Assembly: GCA_900176545.1 (NCBI GenBank)
Contig: FWXP01000003.1
Span: forward strand, 310,001-374,000
Direction of reading: 5' to 3'
DNA: 64,000 bases
Origin: Oscillospiraceae bacterium
GTDB lineage: Bacteria; Bacillota; Clostridia; Saccharofermentanales; Saccharofermentanaceae
Below, piece after piece: positions 52,518-61,369 of this stretch. Position numbers and translations under genes: made by a program. Position 1 is the first letter of the stretch, and each line of letters opens with the position of its first letter. The notes beneath the pieces are model-generated. The model was given only the letters and a program-made list of their open reading frames with translations, did not search any database and was not told where the DNA came from.

Positions 52518-53240
52518 ATGGCAACATTACAAGGTATCTGCAGAAATTGCGGTTCACTGATCATGGTGGACGATCGTGACAGTGAGTGCGAGTGCATCTT
52601 CTGCAATTGCGTATTTCCCACCAGCGAAGCAATAGAGATCTTTGAAGATCCCGACGGAAGAGAATTTCCCAACGAGCATTTTGAGAGAACAGAAGACGGT
52701 AAGCATCACTATACTAACCGCGTCTATTCTACCGAGAGCCTGGAGAAGGCTGTAAAGCGTCAGGAATTGACAGATTCCCAGGATTCGGGTTCTACTAAGG
52801 TCGTAAATGAATTCGAGGTTTCTCCTAATGACGTAAAGGCTCCGCCTAAGGTAGTAGCGATCATCCTCGCAGCAGCAGCTGTCCTTGTATTAGGTGTCTT
52901 GATCGTTGCACTTCCCAGATATCAGGAGAGGACAAAGCTTCATTCCGAGATCTCCGCTGATATCGCGTCTGTATTTGACGGCATCGCCGAAGTCGATACT
53001 TCATCCAATGAAGAAGGCTTTACCAAGGGCTACATCATCTCCGGCCAGACATGTGATGACATCAAGATCATTACGGCAGATGAGCTCGATGAGGATGCAG
53101 CACGTTCCATCTATGACAACTACTGTGCTTTGAGAAGTTCTCACTACAACGGTAAGAATAACGAGGTAACGATGACGATCTATACATCCGGTAACATCTA
53201 CACCGTTACTAATGATGGTATTGAAGCAGCTAAAGACTAA
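52518..53240 (+). CDS. Zinc-ribbon membrane protein with extracytoplasmic domain
   Basis: A 240-residue protein of unknown function. CRNCGSLIMVDD and CECIFCNCVF form an N-terminal zinc ribbon (about residues 8-37), followed by an acidic linker, one helix at about 113-133 and a 105-residue C-terminal domain that would lie outside the cell, including a GQTCDD segment. The AAGGCGG site is weak but placed well before the ATG. rpoD follows 21 bases later, so this gene may be co-transcribed with rpoD. Confidence 0.75.
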   Translation: MATLQGICRNCGSLIMVDDRDSECECIFCNCVFPTSEAIEIFEDPDGREFPNEHFERTEDGKHHYTNRVYSTESLEKAVKRQELTDSQDSGSTKVVNEFEVSPNDVKAPPKVVAIILAAAAVLVLGVLIVALPRYQERTKLHSEISADIASVFDGIAEVDTSSNEEGFTKGYIISGQTCDDIKIITADELDEDAARSIYDNYCALRSSHYNGKNNEVTMTIYTSGNIYTVTNDGIEAAKD

Positions 53241-53261
53241 GAAGATAAAGGAAGGTACAAA

Positions 53262-54314
53262 ATGGCAGATTACAATGACGCTCTGAACCAGCTCAAGGCT
53301 CTCGCAGCAAAGAAGAACAACGTTATCGAAGAGTCTGAGTTCGAGAATATCGCAGAAGAGTGTGAGATAACTCCTGAGGATATGGAGAGGATCTCTGCTG
53401 AACTTACCAAGGCAGGTATCAAGGTAGAGAATAACGAGAGTGACGAAGACGCCATGAGCCTTACGCTCACTCCTTCCGAGGAAGTAGCTGTTGATGACTC
53501 CGTAAGGATGTACCTCAAGGAGATCGGTAAGATCCCCTTGCTCTCAGCAGACGATGAGAAGGATCTTGCTCAGCGTATGCAGAGCGGAGACGAGACTGCT
53601 AAGGATCTTCTTGTAGAGTCTAACTTGAGACTCGTAGTATCTATCGCAAAGAAGTACATGAACAGAGGTCTTTCTCTCCTCGATCTTATCCAGGAGGGAA
53701 ATATCGGTCTTATAAAGGCAGTAGATAAGTTCGACTACTCCAAGGGATTCAAGTTCAGTACATATGCTACATGGTGGATCCGTCAGGCTATCACCAGAGC
53801 TATTGCCGATCAGGCAAGGACTATCCGTATCCCTGTACATATGGTAGAGACTATCAATAAGCTTACCAGAGTACAGCGTCAGCTCATTCAGGACCTTGGC
53901 CGTGAGCCTACCATCGATGAGCTCGCAGACAAGATGGGTATGCCTGCAGATAAGATCCGTGATATCCAGAGAATATCTCAGGATCCCGTATCTATCGACA
54001 AGCCTGTCGGTGAGGAAGAGGACAGCCACCTTGTTGACTTCATCTCTTCTGACGAATATGTATCACCTGACGAGGAAGTATCCAGGGATCTTCTTAAGGA
54101 AGACCTTATCAAGGTATTGGATCTTCTTACCGAGAGAGAGGCTAAGGTTATCAGACTCAGATTCGGTCTCGATGACGATAAGCAGAGAACTCTTGAAGAG
54201 GTCGGTAAGAGCCTCGGTGTTACAAGAGAGAGAATCCGTCAGATCGAAGCAAAGGCGATCAGGAAGCTCGGAAGATCCAGCTACGCTAAGAGGCTCGAAG
54301 GTTACGCTGACTGA
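53262..54314 (+). CDS. rpoD: RNA polymerase primary sigma factor (sigma-70/sigma-A)
   Basis: A 350-residue primary sigma factor. Region 1.1 is short (1-75). Region 2 has [41 protein letters not shown] and [14 protein letters not shown] (core binding and -10 recognition). Region 3 has [12 protein letters not shown], and region 4 has [28 protein letters not shown] (-35 recognition). The usual upstream dnaG is not adjacent; instead there is a zinc-ribbon membrane protein. The stop overlaps the rnfC-like start as TGATG. Confidence 0.97.
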   Translation: MADYNDALNQLKALAAKKNNVIEESEFENIAEECEITPEDMERISAELTKAGIKVENNESDEDAMSLTLTPSEEVAVDDSVRMYLKEIGKIPLLSADDEKDLAQRMQSGDETAKDLLVESNLRLVVSIAKKYMNRGLSLLDLIQEGNIGLIKAVDKFDYSKGFKFSTYATWWIRQAITRAIADQARTIRIPVHMVETINKLTRVQRQLIQDLGREPTIDELADKMGMPADKIRDIQRISQDPVSIDKPVGEEEDSHLVDFISSDEYVSPDEEVSRDLLKEDLIKVLDLLTEREAKVIRLRFGLDDDKQRTLEEVGKSLGVTRERIRQIEAKAIRKLGRSSYAKRLEGYAD

Positions 54315-55819
54315 TGTCGATCCACGACCGGAGATATTCATTTCATCAAGGTTTTTCAATGGACAACGCTTTGGACTTTTCAAAGCGTTCGTCTTTTAAG
54401 AGGGAGATTTTACTTGAAAAGTTCTATCCTTCAAGGATAATCCTGCCAATGAAGATGAACTACGGTGAAGCAGCCGTTCCTACGGTAAGGGTCGGGGAGA
54501 AGGTGACTATAGGGCAGTGTGTCGGAGCGCCTAATCCCGGTTCTTTTGCGGTGCCCGTTCATAGCGGGATATCAGGAGAAGTAAAGGAGATCAGGAATAT
54601 CACTCTCCCTAATTCTGTCACTTGTAAGGCTGTAGTCATAGAAAGTGACCGTAAGAGGACTTACCACCCGTCCGTATATCCCAGAGCTGACGTAAATATC
54701 AGCGCATCTAAGGTCAGAGGTATCGTTAAGGACGCAGGTATCGTCGGCATGGGCGGCGAAGGTATCCCTACCATAGCCAAGATAAATATGGCCAGAAGAT
54801 CCGGTGTAGACAGGATACTCGTAAACTGTCTTCAGAGTGAGCCTTATGCCAACTGCGATTACATGAGGATAAGTGAATCACCCGAGTATATCGTTATGGG
54901 CGCCGTAGCACTTGCCGGAGCAGTAGGAGTAAAGAGGATAGATTTTCTTATTCCTGACAGTAGGAAGGAAGAGATCTCCGCTCTTCAGAATGCCATGCAG
55001 ATGTCTGCAGGCGATTACTCCGGATATATATTCAATTTCAAGTACTTTAAGGACAGGTTCCCTCAAGGTTACTATGCGCTTGTTGCGAAAGCTCTTTACG
55101 GAGTAGACCTTGGAGAGGGCGAGACGTTGGAGAGCAGATGTAAGGCAGTAATGTTCAACTGTTCTACCGTATATTCCTGCTGGGAAGCTATTGCCGATAA
55201 TATGCCCTTATCTTCCAGGATAATCTCTATATCAGGTGACGACGAGCCGGGACATAACGTCCTTGTTCCTATCGGTACACCCGTATCCGAGATACTTAAT
55301 AACGTCAACAGCAATATAAAGACATCCAAGAAGCTCATATGGGGAAATTGCCTTACGGGTCTTGAGATAAAGGACCCCGACAATACTCCCGTGATAAAGA
55401 CTACTTCCGCGATCTCCGTTATATCCAGGAAGGAGTTCCCCACGACGCCGTGCATCCGCTGCTTCCAGTGCGAAGATGCATGTCCCATGGGATTGGAGCC
55501 GGCGCTGCTGCATAACCTTCTTAAGAGAGGACTCGAGTTTTCTGCTCAGGACGAAGGTATACGAAAGTGTATCGCCTGCGGCTCATGTTCTTATGTATGT
55601 CCTGCCGCTATAGACCTTACCGGAGTGATAGCGTCTTACGCGCAGAAGCTCAATAAGAATCCCGAGCATCCTGACAAGCTTGGCTTTACAGAGCATACAA
55701 AGATCAATATCGGTTCAGTGTCGCTTCTGGAGACTTTCGAAGAAGACGAAGAGTATCAGACGGAAGAGGGCGGAGACGATAATATGGTACTTCCTTTCGA
55801 AGGAGGTAAGCTCATATGA
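54314..55819 (+). CDS. RnfC-like subunit of an electron transport complex
   Basis: A 501-residue RnfC homologue. ATG 54314 overlaps the rpoD stop; an ATG at 54359 is a second option. N-terminal barrel-like part about 30-120; then GIVGMGGEGIPTIAK (canonical GMGGAGFPT, with Glu for Ala) and NCLQSEPYANCD where most RnfC proteins have NGAECEPYLTCD, so the flavin/NADH region is altered. FPQGYYALVAKAL and IGTPVSEIL are standard. Two 4Fe-4S motifs are intact: Cys380, 383, 386, 390 and Cys419, 422, 425, 429. It should be peripheral on the membrane, feeding electrons to the following subunits. Confidence 0.85.
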   Translation: MSIHDRRYSFHQGFSMDNALDFSKRSSFKREILLEKFYPSRIILPMKMNYGEAAVPTVRVGEKVTIGQCVGAPNPGSFAVPVHSGISGEVKEIRNITLPNSVTCKAVVIESDRKRTYHPSVYPRADVNISASKVRGIVKDAGIVGMGGEGIPTIAKINMARRSGVDRILVNCLQSEPYANCDYMRISESPEYIVMGAVALAGAVGVKRIDFLIPDSRKEEISALQNAMQMSAGDYSGYIFNFKYFKDRFPQGYYALVAKALYGVDLGEGETLESRCKAVMFNCSTVYSCWEAIADNMPLSSRIISISGDDEPGHNVLVPIGTPVSEILNNVNSNIKTSKKLIWGNCLTGLEIKDPDNTPVIKTTSAISVISRKEFPTTPCIRCFQCEDACPMGLEPALLHNLLKRGLEFSAQDEGIRKCIACGSCSYVCPAAIDLTGVIASYAQKLNKNPEHPDKLGFTEHTKINIGSVSLLETFEEDEEYQTEEGGDDNMVLPFEGGKLI

Positions 55820-56775
55820 TCTACGGTAAGTTCGCGCCTTTCATACATACTGACAGGACCGTATCCTATATGGAATTGTCTTTCCTTATAGCTCTGCTTC
55901 CCTGCGTATGCTATGCGATCTTCAAGTACGGTATACGTGCGTTGATGCTCATATTGAGCTGCGTTCTCATGAACGTTCTTTGTGCCATGCTCTTTTCCAA
56001 GAGCAAGAAAATAAGGATTAAAAGGACATACCTTCATAATGTCATATCAGGAGTCCTGTTCAGCCTTATGCTGCCTCCTGATACGTCTCTTCTCATACCG
56101 ATAACAGCTTCTGTCTTTATGACCTTCGTAACTGAAGTCCTGTTCGGAGGCATAGCGTTCTGTCAAGTTAACAGTCCTGTTCTTGCGAGGATACTCGTTG
56201 AAGTAGTATGGGGCGAACGCTTGAAGGGATTCTCTGAAGGCAGTAATCACTGGTTTGCCATAAAGTCCTTGTTCTCCTTTGCCAGGACTACGTCATCAGT
56301 AGCTTCGCGTGTCGAGGATTACCACACGGCTGAACTTATCACTGACGGTTATCCTTCATATATTGGAATGTGTTCTGTCATCATGATACTTATAGGTACC
56401 ATATATCTCTTACGCTCAAGAACAGTAAGAACAGCGGCTCCGATCTGTTATCTTGTCACCGTTATCATCATCAGGGTATCGATGCATATCAAGGACGGCG
56501 TAAGATCAAATATCGCATTTCTTCTGATATCAGGTATATTCTTCGTGGCTTTCTTCCTTCTGACGGATAGAGCGACTGTGCCTCAGAATCATCTCGGCGG
56601 CACTGTGACCGGTATCATATGCGGTATCCTGACTGCGGGTGCTTTTGAGATATCAGGCGGGATCACGGCACTTTGTGTCCCCGTAGTAATGGTGAATATC
56701 ATCTCAGGGCTTGTAGAATACTTTACGTCAGATGCTTCTGAGAGACATGCGGCAGTTAGGGAGGAGGCACAATGA
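55816..56775 (+). CDS. RnfD-like membrane subunit lacking the flavin-attachment motif
   Basis: A 319-residue protein with about ten helices. SPHIH-like FAPFIHTDRTV at the start, LMLPPDTSLLIPI with LFGGIAFCQVNSPVLAR near 85-125, and LISGIFFVAFFLLTDRATVP with ITALCVPVVMVNIISGLVEYF near the end follow RnfD/NqrB throughout. In ordinary RnfD a SGAT-type motif between these blocks carries covalent FMN on Thr; here that region (133-183) reads VEDYHTAELITDGYPSYIG and has no such motif. It overlaps rnfC-like and the next gene by four bases each. Confidence 0.8.
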   Translation: MIYGKFAPFIHTDRTVSYMELSFLIALLPCVCYAIFKYGIRALMLILSCVLMNVLCAMLFSKSKKIRIKRTYLHNVISGVLFSLMLPPDTSLLIPITASVFMTFVTEVLFGGIAFCQVNSPVLARILVEVVWGERLKGFSEGSNHWFAIKSLFSFARTTSSVASRVEDYHTAELITDGYPSYIGMCSVIMILIGTIYLLRSRTVRTAAPICYLVTVIIIRVSMHIKDGVRSNIAFLLISGIFFVAFFLLTDRATVPQNHLGGTVTGIICGILTAGAFEISGGITALCVPVVMVNIISGLVEYFTSDASERHAAVREEAQ

Positions 56776-58106
56776 ATTCCTCACAGATAAAGAGAATGAC
56801 AATAGAAGCAGTTGTGGTATTGATCCTGAGCTTTATCGTGCTCATAGCTGGTAATGCCATGACATCAGGACAGTCTGAGACCCGTATCCAGAACGGATAC
56901 AGTGAGATGTTCGCCGATGTGCTCGAAGCTGCCAGATATAAGGAGATATTCCCTGAGAATATGTCCGATTTTGAAGAGATCAATCATGTATATCAAGCAT
57001 TCGATGCTTCCGGTAAGCCTGTCGGATTCATACTTGATATTACGGTGGAATCAGCAGGAAATACATCCCTTCATCTTCTGACAGGAGTAACCTACGACGG
57101 AGCAGAGCTTACGGGCATCAAGCACATAGCTGATGAGAGCGTTCCGGCTCCCATATCGGAAGAAGAGATCGCAAGGATCGCTGAACAGGCTTCCGGTAAT
57201 CAGATACCGATGTCCTATGCTGCGGGCCATTTCTCTGATGATGACGGAGACGGATCGGTGACCATGATCTCCGGCCTTAACGACGGTATCTACTATGCCC
57301 AGAGGCTCAATAAGGACAATAACGGATATATCGACTATGTTCAGATCGAAGTGGTGGACGGATTTATCACCAGGGTCAACTGGGATGCATTCAATATCGA
57401 TATGAATACCAAAGACAGGATCGATGCATCTTTGTCAGGCGGTTATTCGGTATCAGGAGATAACTGGGCGAATCAGTCATATAACCTCTGTCATGCTCTT
57501 ATCGACTGCCAGGATCCTTCGAGACTGGCCATGAAGTCCGACGGAACGACGGATATCGTTCCCGGAGTTACCATAGACATCAGGACATTTGTGGAACTTG
57601 CTTACGAATGCATAGACAACTCTATTCACGGTTACGATCAGGAGACTTATATCGAGGACCTCAAAGGTATAATCCAAGGGGTACTGGGATCTGATCCCGA
57701 GACTCTCGGCATAATCAACGATGAGGGATTTGTCGTATTCTCCTTCGAGGATTATCCTAATCTCTTTGCCGAGCTCGATGCTGCCGGTAATGTTATCTCG
57801 AATCTGAACGTCAGGGAGAAGGCGACCGGTACGACAGATGATTCTGCCGGCATAAGCACCATAGAAGTCGATGAGAATGACGTGAGTAATGATCCTTATT
57901 CCGTAACAGTTATCGGTGCCGAGGACGGTGTCTCGATCGGAGGCGGATACGATATGACTTACGAGAACATAGACGGACTTCCTGTGTCAGAGATAAGGAC
58001 ATATATTCCGGGTATCCCCGGAGCAAGACAGAGAACCAGGTGTGTTCTTACCGCTATCAATATCTCCTACAGATTCCTGAAGGATTATCTGGATTGGATG
58101 GCATAA
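56772..58106 (+). CDS. RnfG-like subunit with an extra FMN-binding-type domain
   Basis: A 444-residue protein, about twice a usual RnfG. One N-terminal helix (10-30), then an RnfG-like extracytoplasmic part (YKEIFPENMSDFEEI, VYQAFDASGKPVGFIL, GVTYDGAELTGIKHI). A second part (168-285) follows the FMN-binding/PplA-like pattern: DGIYYAQRL, VVDGFITRVNWDAFN. Where flavinylated proteins have D-x-x-[ST]-G-A-T, it has D261-I-V-P-G-V-T267, so the Thr is kept but Ser/Thr and Ala are replaced. A similar PGARQRT stretch lies near the C-terminus. Attachment of FMN is therefore doubtful. Overlaps the RnfD-like gene by four bases. Confidence 0.75.
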   Translation: MNSSQIKRMTIEAVVVLILSFIVLIAGNAMTSGQSETRIQNGYSEMFADVLEAARYKEIFPENMSDFEEINHVYQAFDASGKPVGFILDITVESAGNTSLHLLTGVTYDGAELTGIKHIADESVPAPISEEEIARIAEQASGNQIPMSYAAGHFSDDDGDGSVTMISGLNDGIYYAQRLNKDNNGYIDYVQIEVVDGFITRVNWDAFNIDMNTKDRIDASLSGGYSVSGDNWANQSYNLCHALIDCQDPSRLAMKSDGTTDIVPGVTIDIRTFVELAYECIDNSIHGYDQETYIEDLKGIIQGVLGSDPETLGIINDEGFVVFSFEDYPNLFAELDAAGNVISNLNVREKATGTTDDSAGISTIEVDENDVSNDPYSVTVIGAEDGVSIGGGYDMTYENIDGLPVSEIRTYIPGIPGARQRTRCVLTAINISYRFLKDYLDWMA

Positions 58107-58115
58107 GGGGGATAT

Positions 58116-59192
58116 ATGATCAGATATAAGGATACAAAGCTGTCGCCTTTTGACAGGGTAGAGTTAAAGCAGGAGACAAAGAGTAAACAGGGATTCGGAG
58201 ATCTTTTCAGGAAGAACTTCTACCTGTCTACGAGGGCCTGTGTTTTCATGCTGGGTTATTCTCTCACATTGGCTTGTCTAGTAGCATCCTTCGGCAGGAT
58301 GTATATCCCAATATTGCTCGCGCTCCTTTGTGTTATCGTTTGGACATTTACTTTCAGGTTCGCAGAGAATTGCAGGACTATACCTCTTAATATATTTCTT
58401 AATACATCGCTTATCGCGGGACTTTATCTTCTCCCTAAGGTGTCGCCGGATCCTGTGTCATTCTATTCATATGTCCCGCTGCTGATAGGTCTTACCGCAC
58501 TTTCATCATCTATAAGGGACGGAAGAGCTTACTTTACCAGATGCAGCATATCCGAGGAGATCGTTATCCCTGGGGTGATAGGCTCTTTTTGTGTTCTCGT
58601 GGCAGCTGTTATCAGCAAGTTTGCATTTGAGAAGAAGAGCATAGGCGTAATGCTCATCATCACTGCTGTCATGTCAGGCTTGACGGCACTTGCCTTCAGT
58701 AAGGCTATAGGTCAGAAGGTAAGGATGACATCAAGTAAGCTCATAGATGTTCACGATTATCATCCGGTTAATAAGGAAGAGAATGCGGGCTTCCTTATGG
58801 GCAGGGTAGTATTTGCCGGAGAGACGGTCGCGGTCCTGGCGGGAATGCTCGCTATGAGGATCTCAGACATGAAGTTCTCGCTTGATCTTTCTTTCGCACT
58901 TTATCCGATAGCAGCGTCTCTTGTCATCATAATCTTTATCCTTATTGCAGGAAGGCGCTTTGATGACATCTTCGCATGCGAGTCTTTGCTGATCATTGCC
59001 GTACTGCCTCTTATGCCTTCGGTTATCGGTGTTATTATTACGATTGCCGTAGATATCGTCCTGACGGGATTCTTGCATACATATAAGAGAAGAAAGCTCT
59101 TTGCTGATATAAATACGTATTTTGACGGGCTTCCGATGCTCATGGCAGTCCTTGGTATCACGATAATGCTCGTTGAGACAGTGGCTCGATGA
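58116..59192 (+). CDS. Membrane protein, probably a divergent RnfE-RnfA fusion
   Basis: A 358-residue protein with about ten helices. Its first half (28-200) has the helix order and several short matches of RnfE: LFRKN, MLGYSLTLAC where RnfE has LGxCPTLAV, and YVPLLIGLTALSSSIRDGRAYF where it has PLIVVNCIILGRAEAFA. The second half ends in FDGLPMLMAVLGITIML, like the RnfA ending FRGLPIALI. The conserved intramembrane cysteines of RnfA and RnfE (LGxCP and xNCx) are not visible in either half. The assignment rests on my reading by eye. Nine bases after the RnfG-like gene, last of the operon. Confidence 0.55.
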   Translation: MIRYKDTKLSPFDRVELKQETKSKQGFGDLFRKNFYLSTRACVFMLGYSLTLACLVASFGRMYIPILLALLCVIVWTFTFRFAENCRTIPLNIFLNTSLIAGLYLLPKVSPDPVSFYSYVPLLIGLTALSSSIRDGRAYFTRCSISEEIVIPGVIGSFCVLVAAVISKFAFEKKSIGVMLIITAVMSGLTALAFSKAIGQKVRMTSSKLIDVHDYHPVNKEENAGFLMGRVVFAGETVAVLAGMLAMRISDMKFSLDLSFALYPIAASLVIIIFILIAGRRFDDIFACESLLIIAVLPLMPSVIGVIITIAVDIVLTGFLHTYKRRKLFADINTYFDGLPMLMAVLGITIMLVETVAR

Positions 59193-59244
59193 GTATTTCG
59201 GTTATCTCCATGATATATCCATAAACAGGCGATAGGATATTGGT

Positions 59245-59919
59245 ATGAGAAGACTGCTTGTTGTTGAAGACGAACCTGAGATCAGGGCACTTCTATATAA
59301 TCATCTTACAAACGAAGGATTCGAAGTGGATCTTGTCGAGGACGGAGTGCGCGCCGTATCTTCATTCGAGCCAGGAGTTTACGATCTGGTCCTTCTTGAT
59401 ATCATGCTGCCGAAGATCGACGGATTCACGGTATGTGAGGTGATCAAGAAAAGATCGGATGTGCCTGTCATGTTCCTGTCAGCGCTAAGTGACGATAAGT
59501 CTCAGATCAAAGGATATGACCTGATGGCAGACGACTATGTTACCAAGCCTTTCTCTATGCCGGTGCTGATCCGCAAGATAAATGCGCTTCTTCGAAGGAG
59601 CGAGGGCAGTAAGCCGGAAGAGGATAATAGCATCAGGTACGAAGATATCGTGATCGATCCTGACACTATGGAAGTCTTGGTTGGCGGAAGAGAAGTGGAA
59701 CTCACGTCCAAAGAGTTCGATCTATTAGTGACGATGGTAAGAAATCCCGGCAGGGTATATTCAAGAGAACTCCTTCTGGATCTTCTCTGGGACTATAATG
59801 CTCTTGTCGATGACAGGATAGTTGACTGCCATATAAAGAATCTCAGGCATAAGCTCGGAGGGGACTATATAGAGACCGTCAGGGGCAGGGGGTACAGGAT
59901 TGGAAAGAAAGGTATTTAA
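59245..59919 (+). CDS. OmpR/PhoB-family response regulator
   Basis: A 224-residue regulator. The receiver domain has the acidic pair VVEDEPE, phospho-acceptor Asp52 (LLDIMLP), the Thr/Ser switch MFLSAL and Lys101 (DDYVTKPF). A winged-helix DNA-binding domain (about 125-222) has ELTSKEFDLLVTMVRNPGRVYSRELLLDLLW and TVRGRGYRI. It pairs with the histidine kinase whose gene overlaps its 3' end by 20 bases. It directly follows the Rnf-like operon, so that operon is a natural target to test. Confidence 0.93.
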   Translation: MRRLLVVEDEPEIRALLYNHLTNEGFEVDLVEDGVRAVSSFEPGVYDLVLLDIMLPKIDGFTVCEVIKKRSDVPVMFLSALSDDKSQIKGYDLMADDYVTKPFSMPVLIRKINALLRRSEGSKPEEDNSIRYEDIVIDPDTMEVLVGGREVELTSKEFDLLVTMVRNPGRVYSRELLLDLLWDYNALVDDRIVDCHIKNLRHKLGGDYIETVRGRGYRIGKKGI

Positions 59920-61294
59920 CAGACTTTCCGTTAAGGTCTTTCTCATATCATTCGTAGTGCAGTTCTTATCGGGAATGCTGCTTTGCTTTGTGCTCTATTC
60001 CAGGACTCCCGAGATGCTCTATTCCCCTAAGGATGAGATGGACGATCTTATGTATAAGCTCTCACTTACACCCCGTGAGGAGAGCGGAGATATCATAGAC
60101 GATTTTATAAGCCGTACAGGGATCAAGATGGCTTTCTATATCCAGGATGAATATATCAACGGAGCATACAATTCTCCTGTTCAAGACATAGGAGGACTTA
60201 CCATAAAGACGAAGGAAGAAGCAGACGCGGCTATGCACGAACTTTCTGACGGCGACGAATTCGGAACATATGGCGTTACGTTCAAGGACGATCCGACTGA
60301 TTACATGCTTCAGTATTACTATTCAGGAGGACAGACGAACCTGATCCCCAGAGCTCTTCATAACAGTTATCCTATCCTGATCGCAGTCGTAGCATCACTG
60401 TCGCTTGTAAGTTCAGTGATATACACCATCCTCTTTGCAAGCCCGGTAAGGAAGCTGAGCAAGGTCTCGCGAGAGATGGCGAATATGGATTTCACTGTTA
60501 AATGTGATACCAAAAGAGGAGATGAGATCGGAGACCTTGCCAGGGATCTTAATACATTGTCCGTGACCCTCGACAGTAAGATAAAGGAACTTGAAGCTGA
60601 GATAGAACGTGTCCATGAACTGGAAAACCAGAAGGAGATGTTCTTCGCGGCAGCTTCCCATGAACTCAAGACTCCCGTCACTATCCTGGAAGGACACATC
60701 AGGGGGATGCTCGAAAGAGTCGGTCCTTACGAAGACCACGATGAATATCTCTCAAGATCTCTTCGTACCGTCAAAAGGATGGAAAGCCTGATAAATGAGA
60801 TATTGACCGCATCGCGTATGCAGTCTTCTTCTGAATTGAATCTCACACGTGTCGATATGGCCAAACTCATAAAAGCGACCATAGAGGAGGCATCCGACCT
60901 TCTTGAGGCAAGGGAGATGACTGCGGTAAAGGATATTGAAGAAGACTTGTTCTTTGAAGGTAATCTCGAACTGACATCACTTGCAGTGAATACCTTCATG
61001 AGCAATGCCGTATTCTACGGCACCGAAGGATCTGCGATAGAGATAGGAGCCCATAAGGAAGACGGTTCGATCAACGTTACGATAAGAAACAGAAATGCTC
61101 ATATAGAGGAGAACGACTTGGATCATCTCTTCGAACCTTTCTACAGAACAGATGCGTCCCGCAGCAGAAGAAGCGGCGGAAGCGGTCTTGGTCTTTATCT
61201 GGCACGCCTGATCATAACGAAGCAGAATGGTGAATGCAGCCTGATAAACGATGGTCCTGATGTATTAGCCAAGATCGTATTTCCCTCCATATAA
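59900..61294 (+). CDS. Sensor histidine kinase
   Basis: A 464-residue membrane kinase starting at TTG 59900 (reads MERKVFNRLS), inside the end of the response regulator gene. Two helices (11-33 and 158-181) flank a 125-residue extracytoplasmic sensor of unknown ligand. HAMP follows (182-235), then the H box FFAAASHELKTPVTILEGH with His254, the N box VNTFMSNAVFYG and G boxes RSGGSGLGLYLARLI. Its partner is the upstream response regulator. Confidence 0.93.
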   Translation: MERKVFNRLSVKVFLISFVVQFLSGMLLCFVLYSRTPEMLYSPKDEMDDLMYKLSLTPREESGDIIDDFISRTGIKMAFYIQDEYINGAYNSPVQDIGGLTIKTKEEADAAMHELSDGDEFGTYGVTFKDDPTDYMLQYYYSGGQTNLIPRALHNSYPILIAVVASLSLVSSVIYTILFASPVRKLSKVSREMANMDFTVKCDTKRGDEIGDLARDLNTLSVTLDSKIKELEAEIERVHELENQKEMFFAAASHELKTPVTILEGHIRGMLERVGPYEDHDEYLSRSLRTVKRMESLINEILTASRMQSSSELNLTRVDMAKLIKATIEEASDLLEAREMTAVKDIEEDLFFEGNLELTSLAVNTFMSNAVFYGTEGSAIEIGAHKEDGSINVTIRNRNAHIEENDLDHLFEPFYRTDASRSRRSGGSGLGLYLARLIITKQNGECSLINDGPDVLAKIVFPSI

Positions 61295-61369
61295 ACTCCA
61301 TATAACCTACCTTAGAGATCCATATCGCTTTGTTACCATCTTGTCATTAACAAGATCGGAGGAGACGAT

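Noticed and set aside
54314-55819. RnfC gene as part of complex I (NuoF) or a benzoyl-CoA-type enzyme
   Set aside because: The cluster spacing, the GYYALVAKAL and IGTPVSEIL blocks and the following RnfD-like gene point to RnfC.
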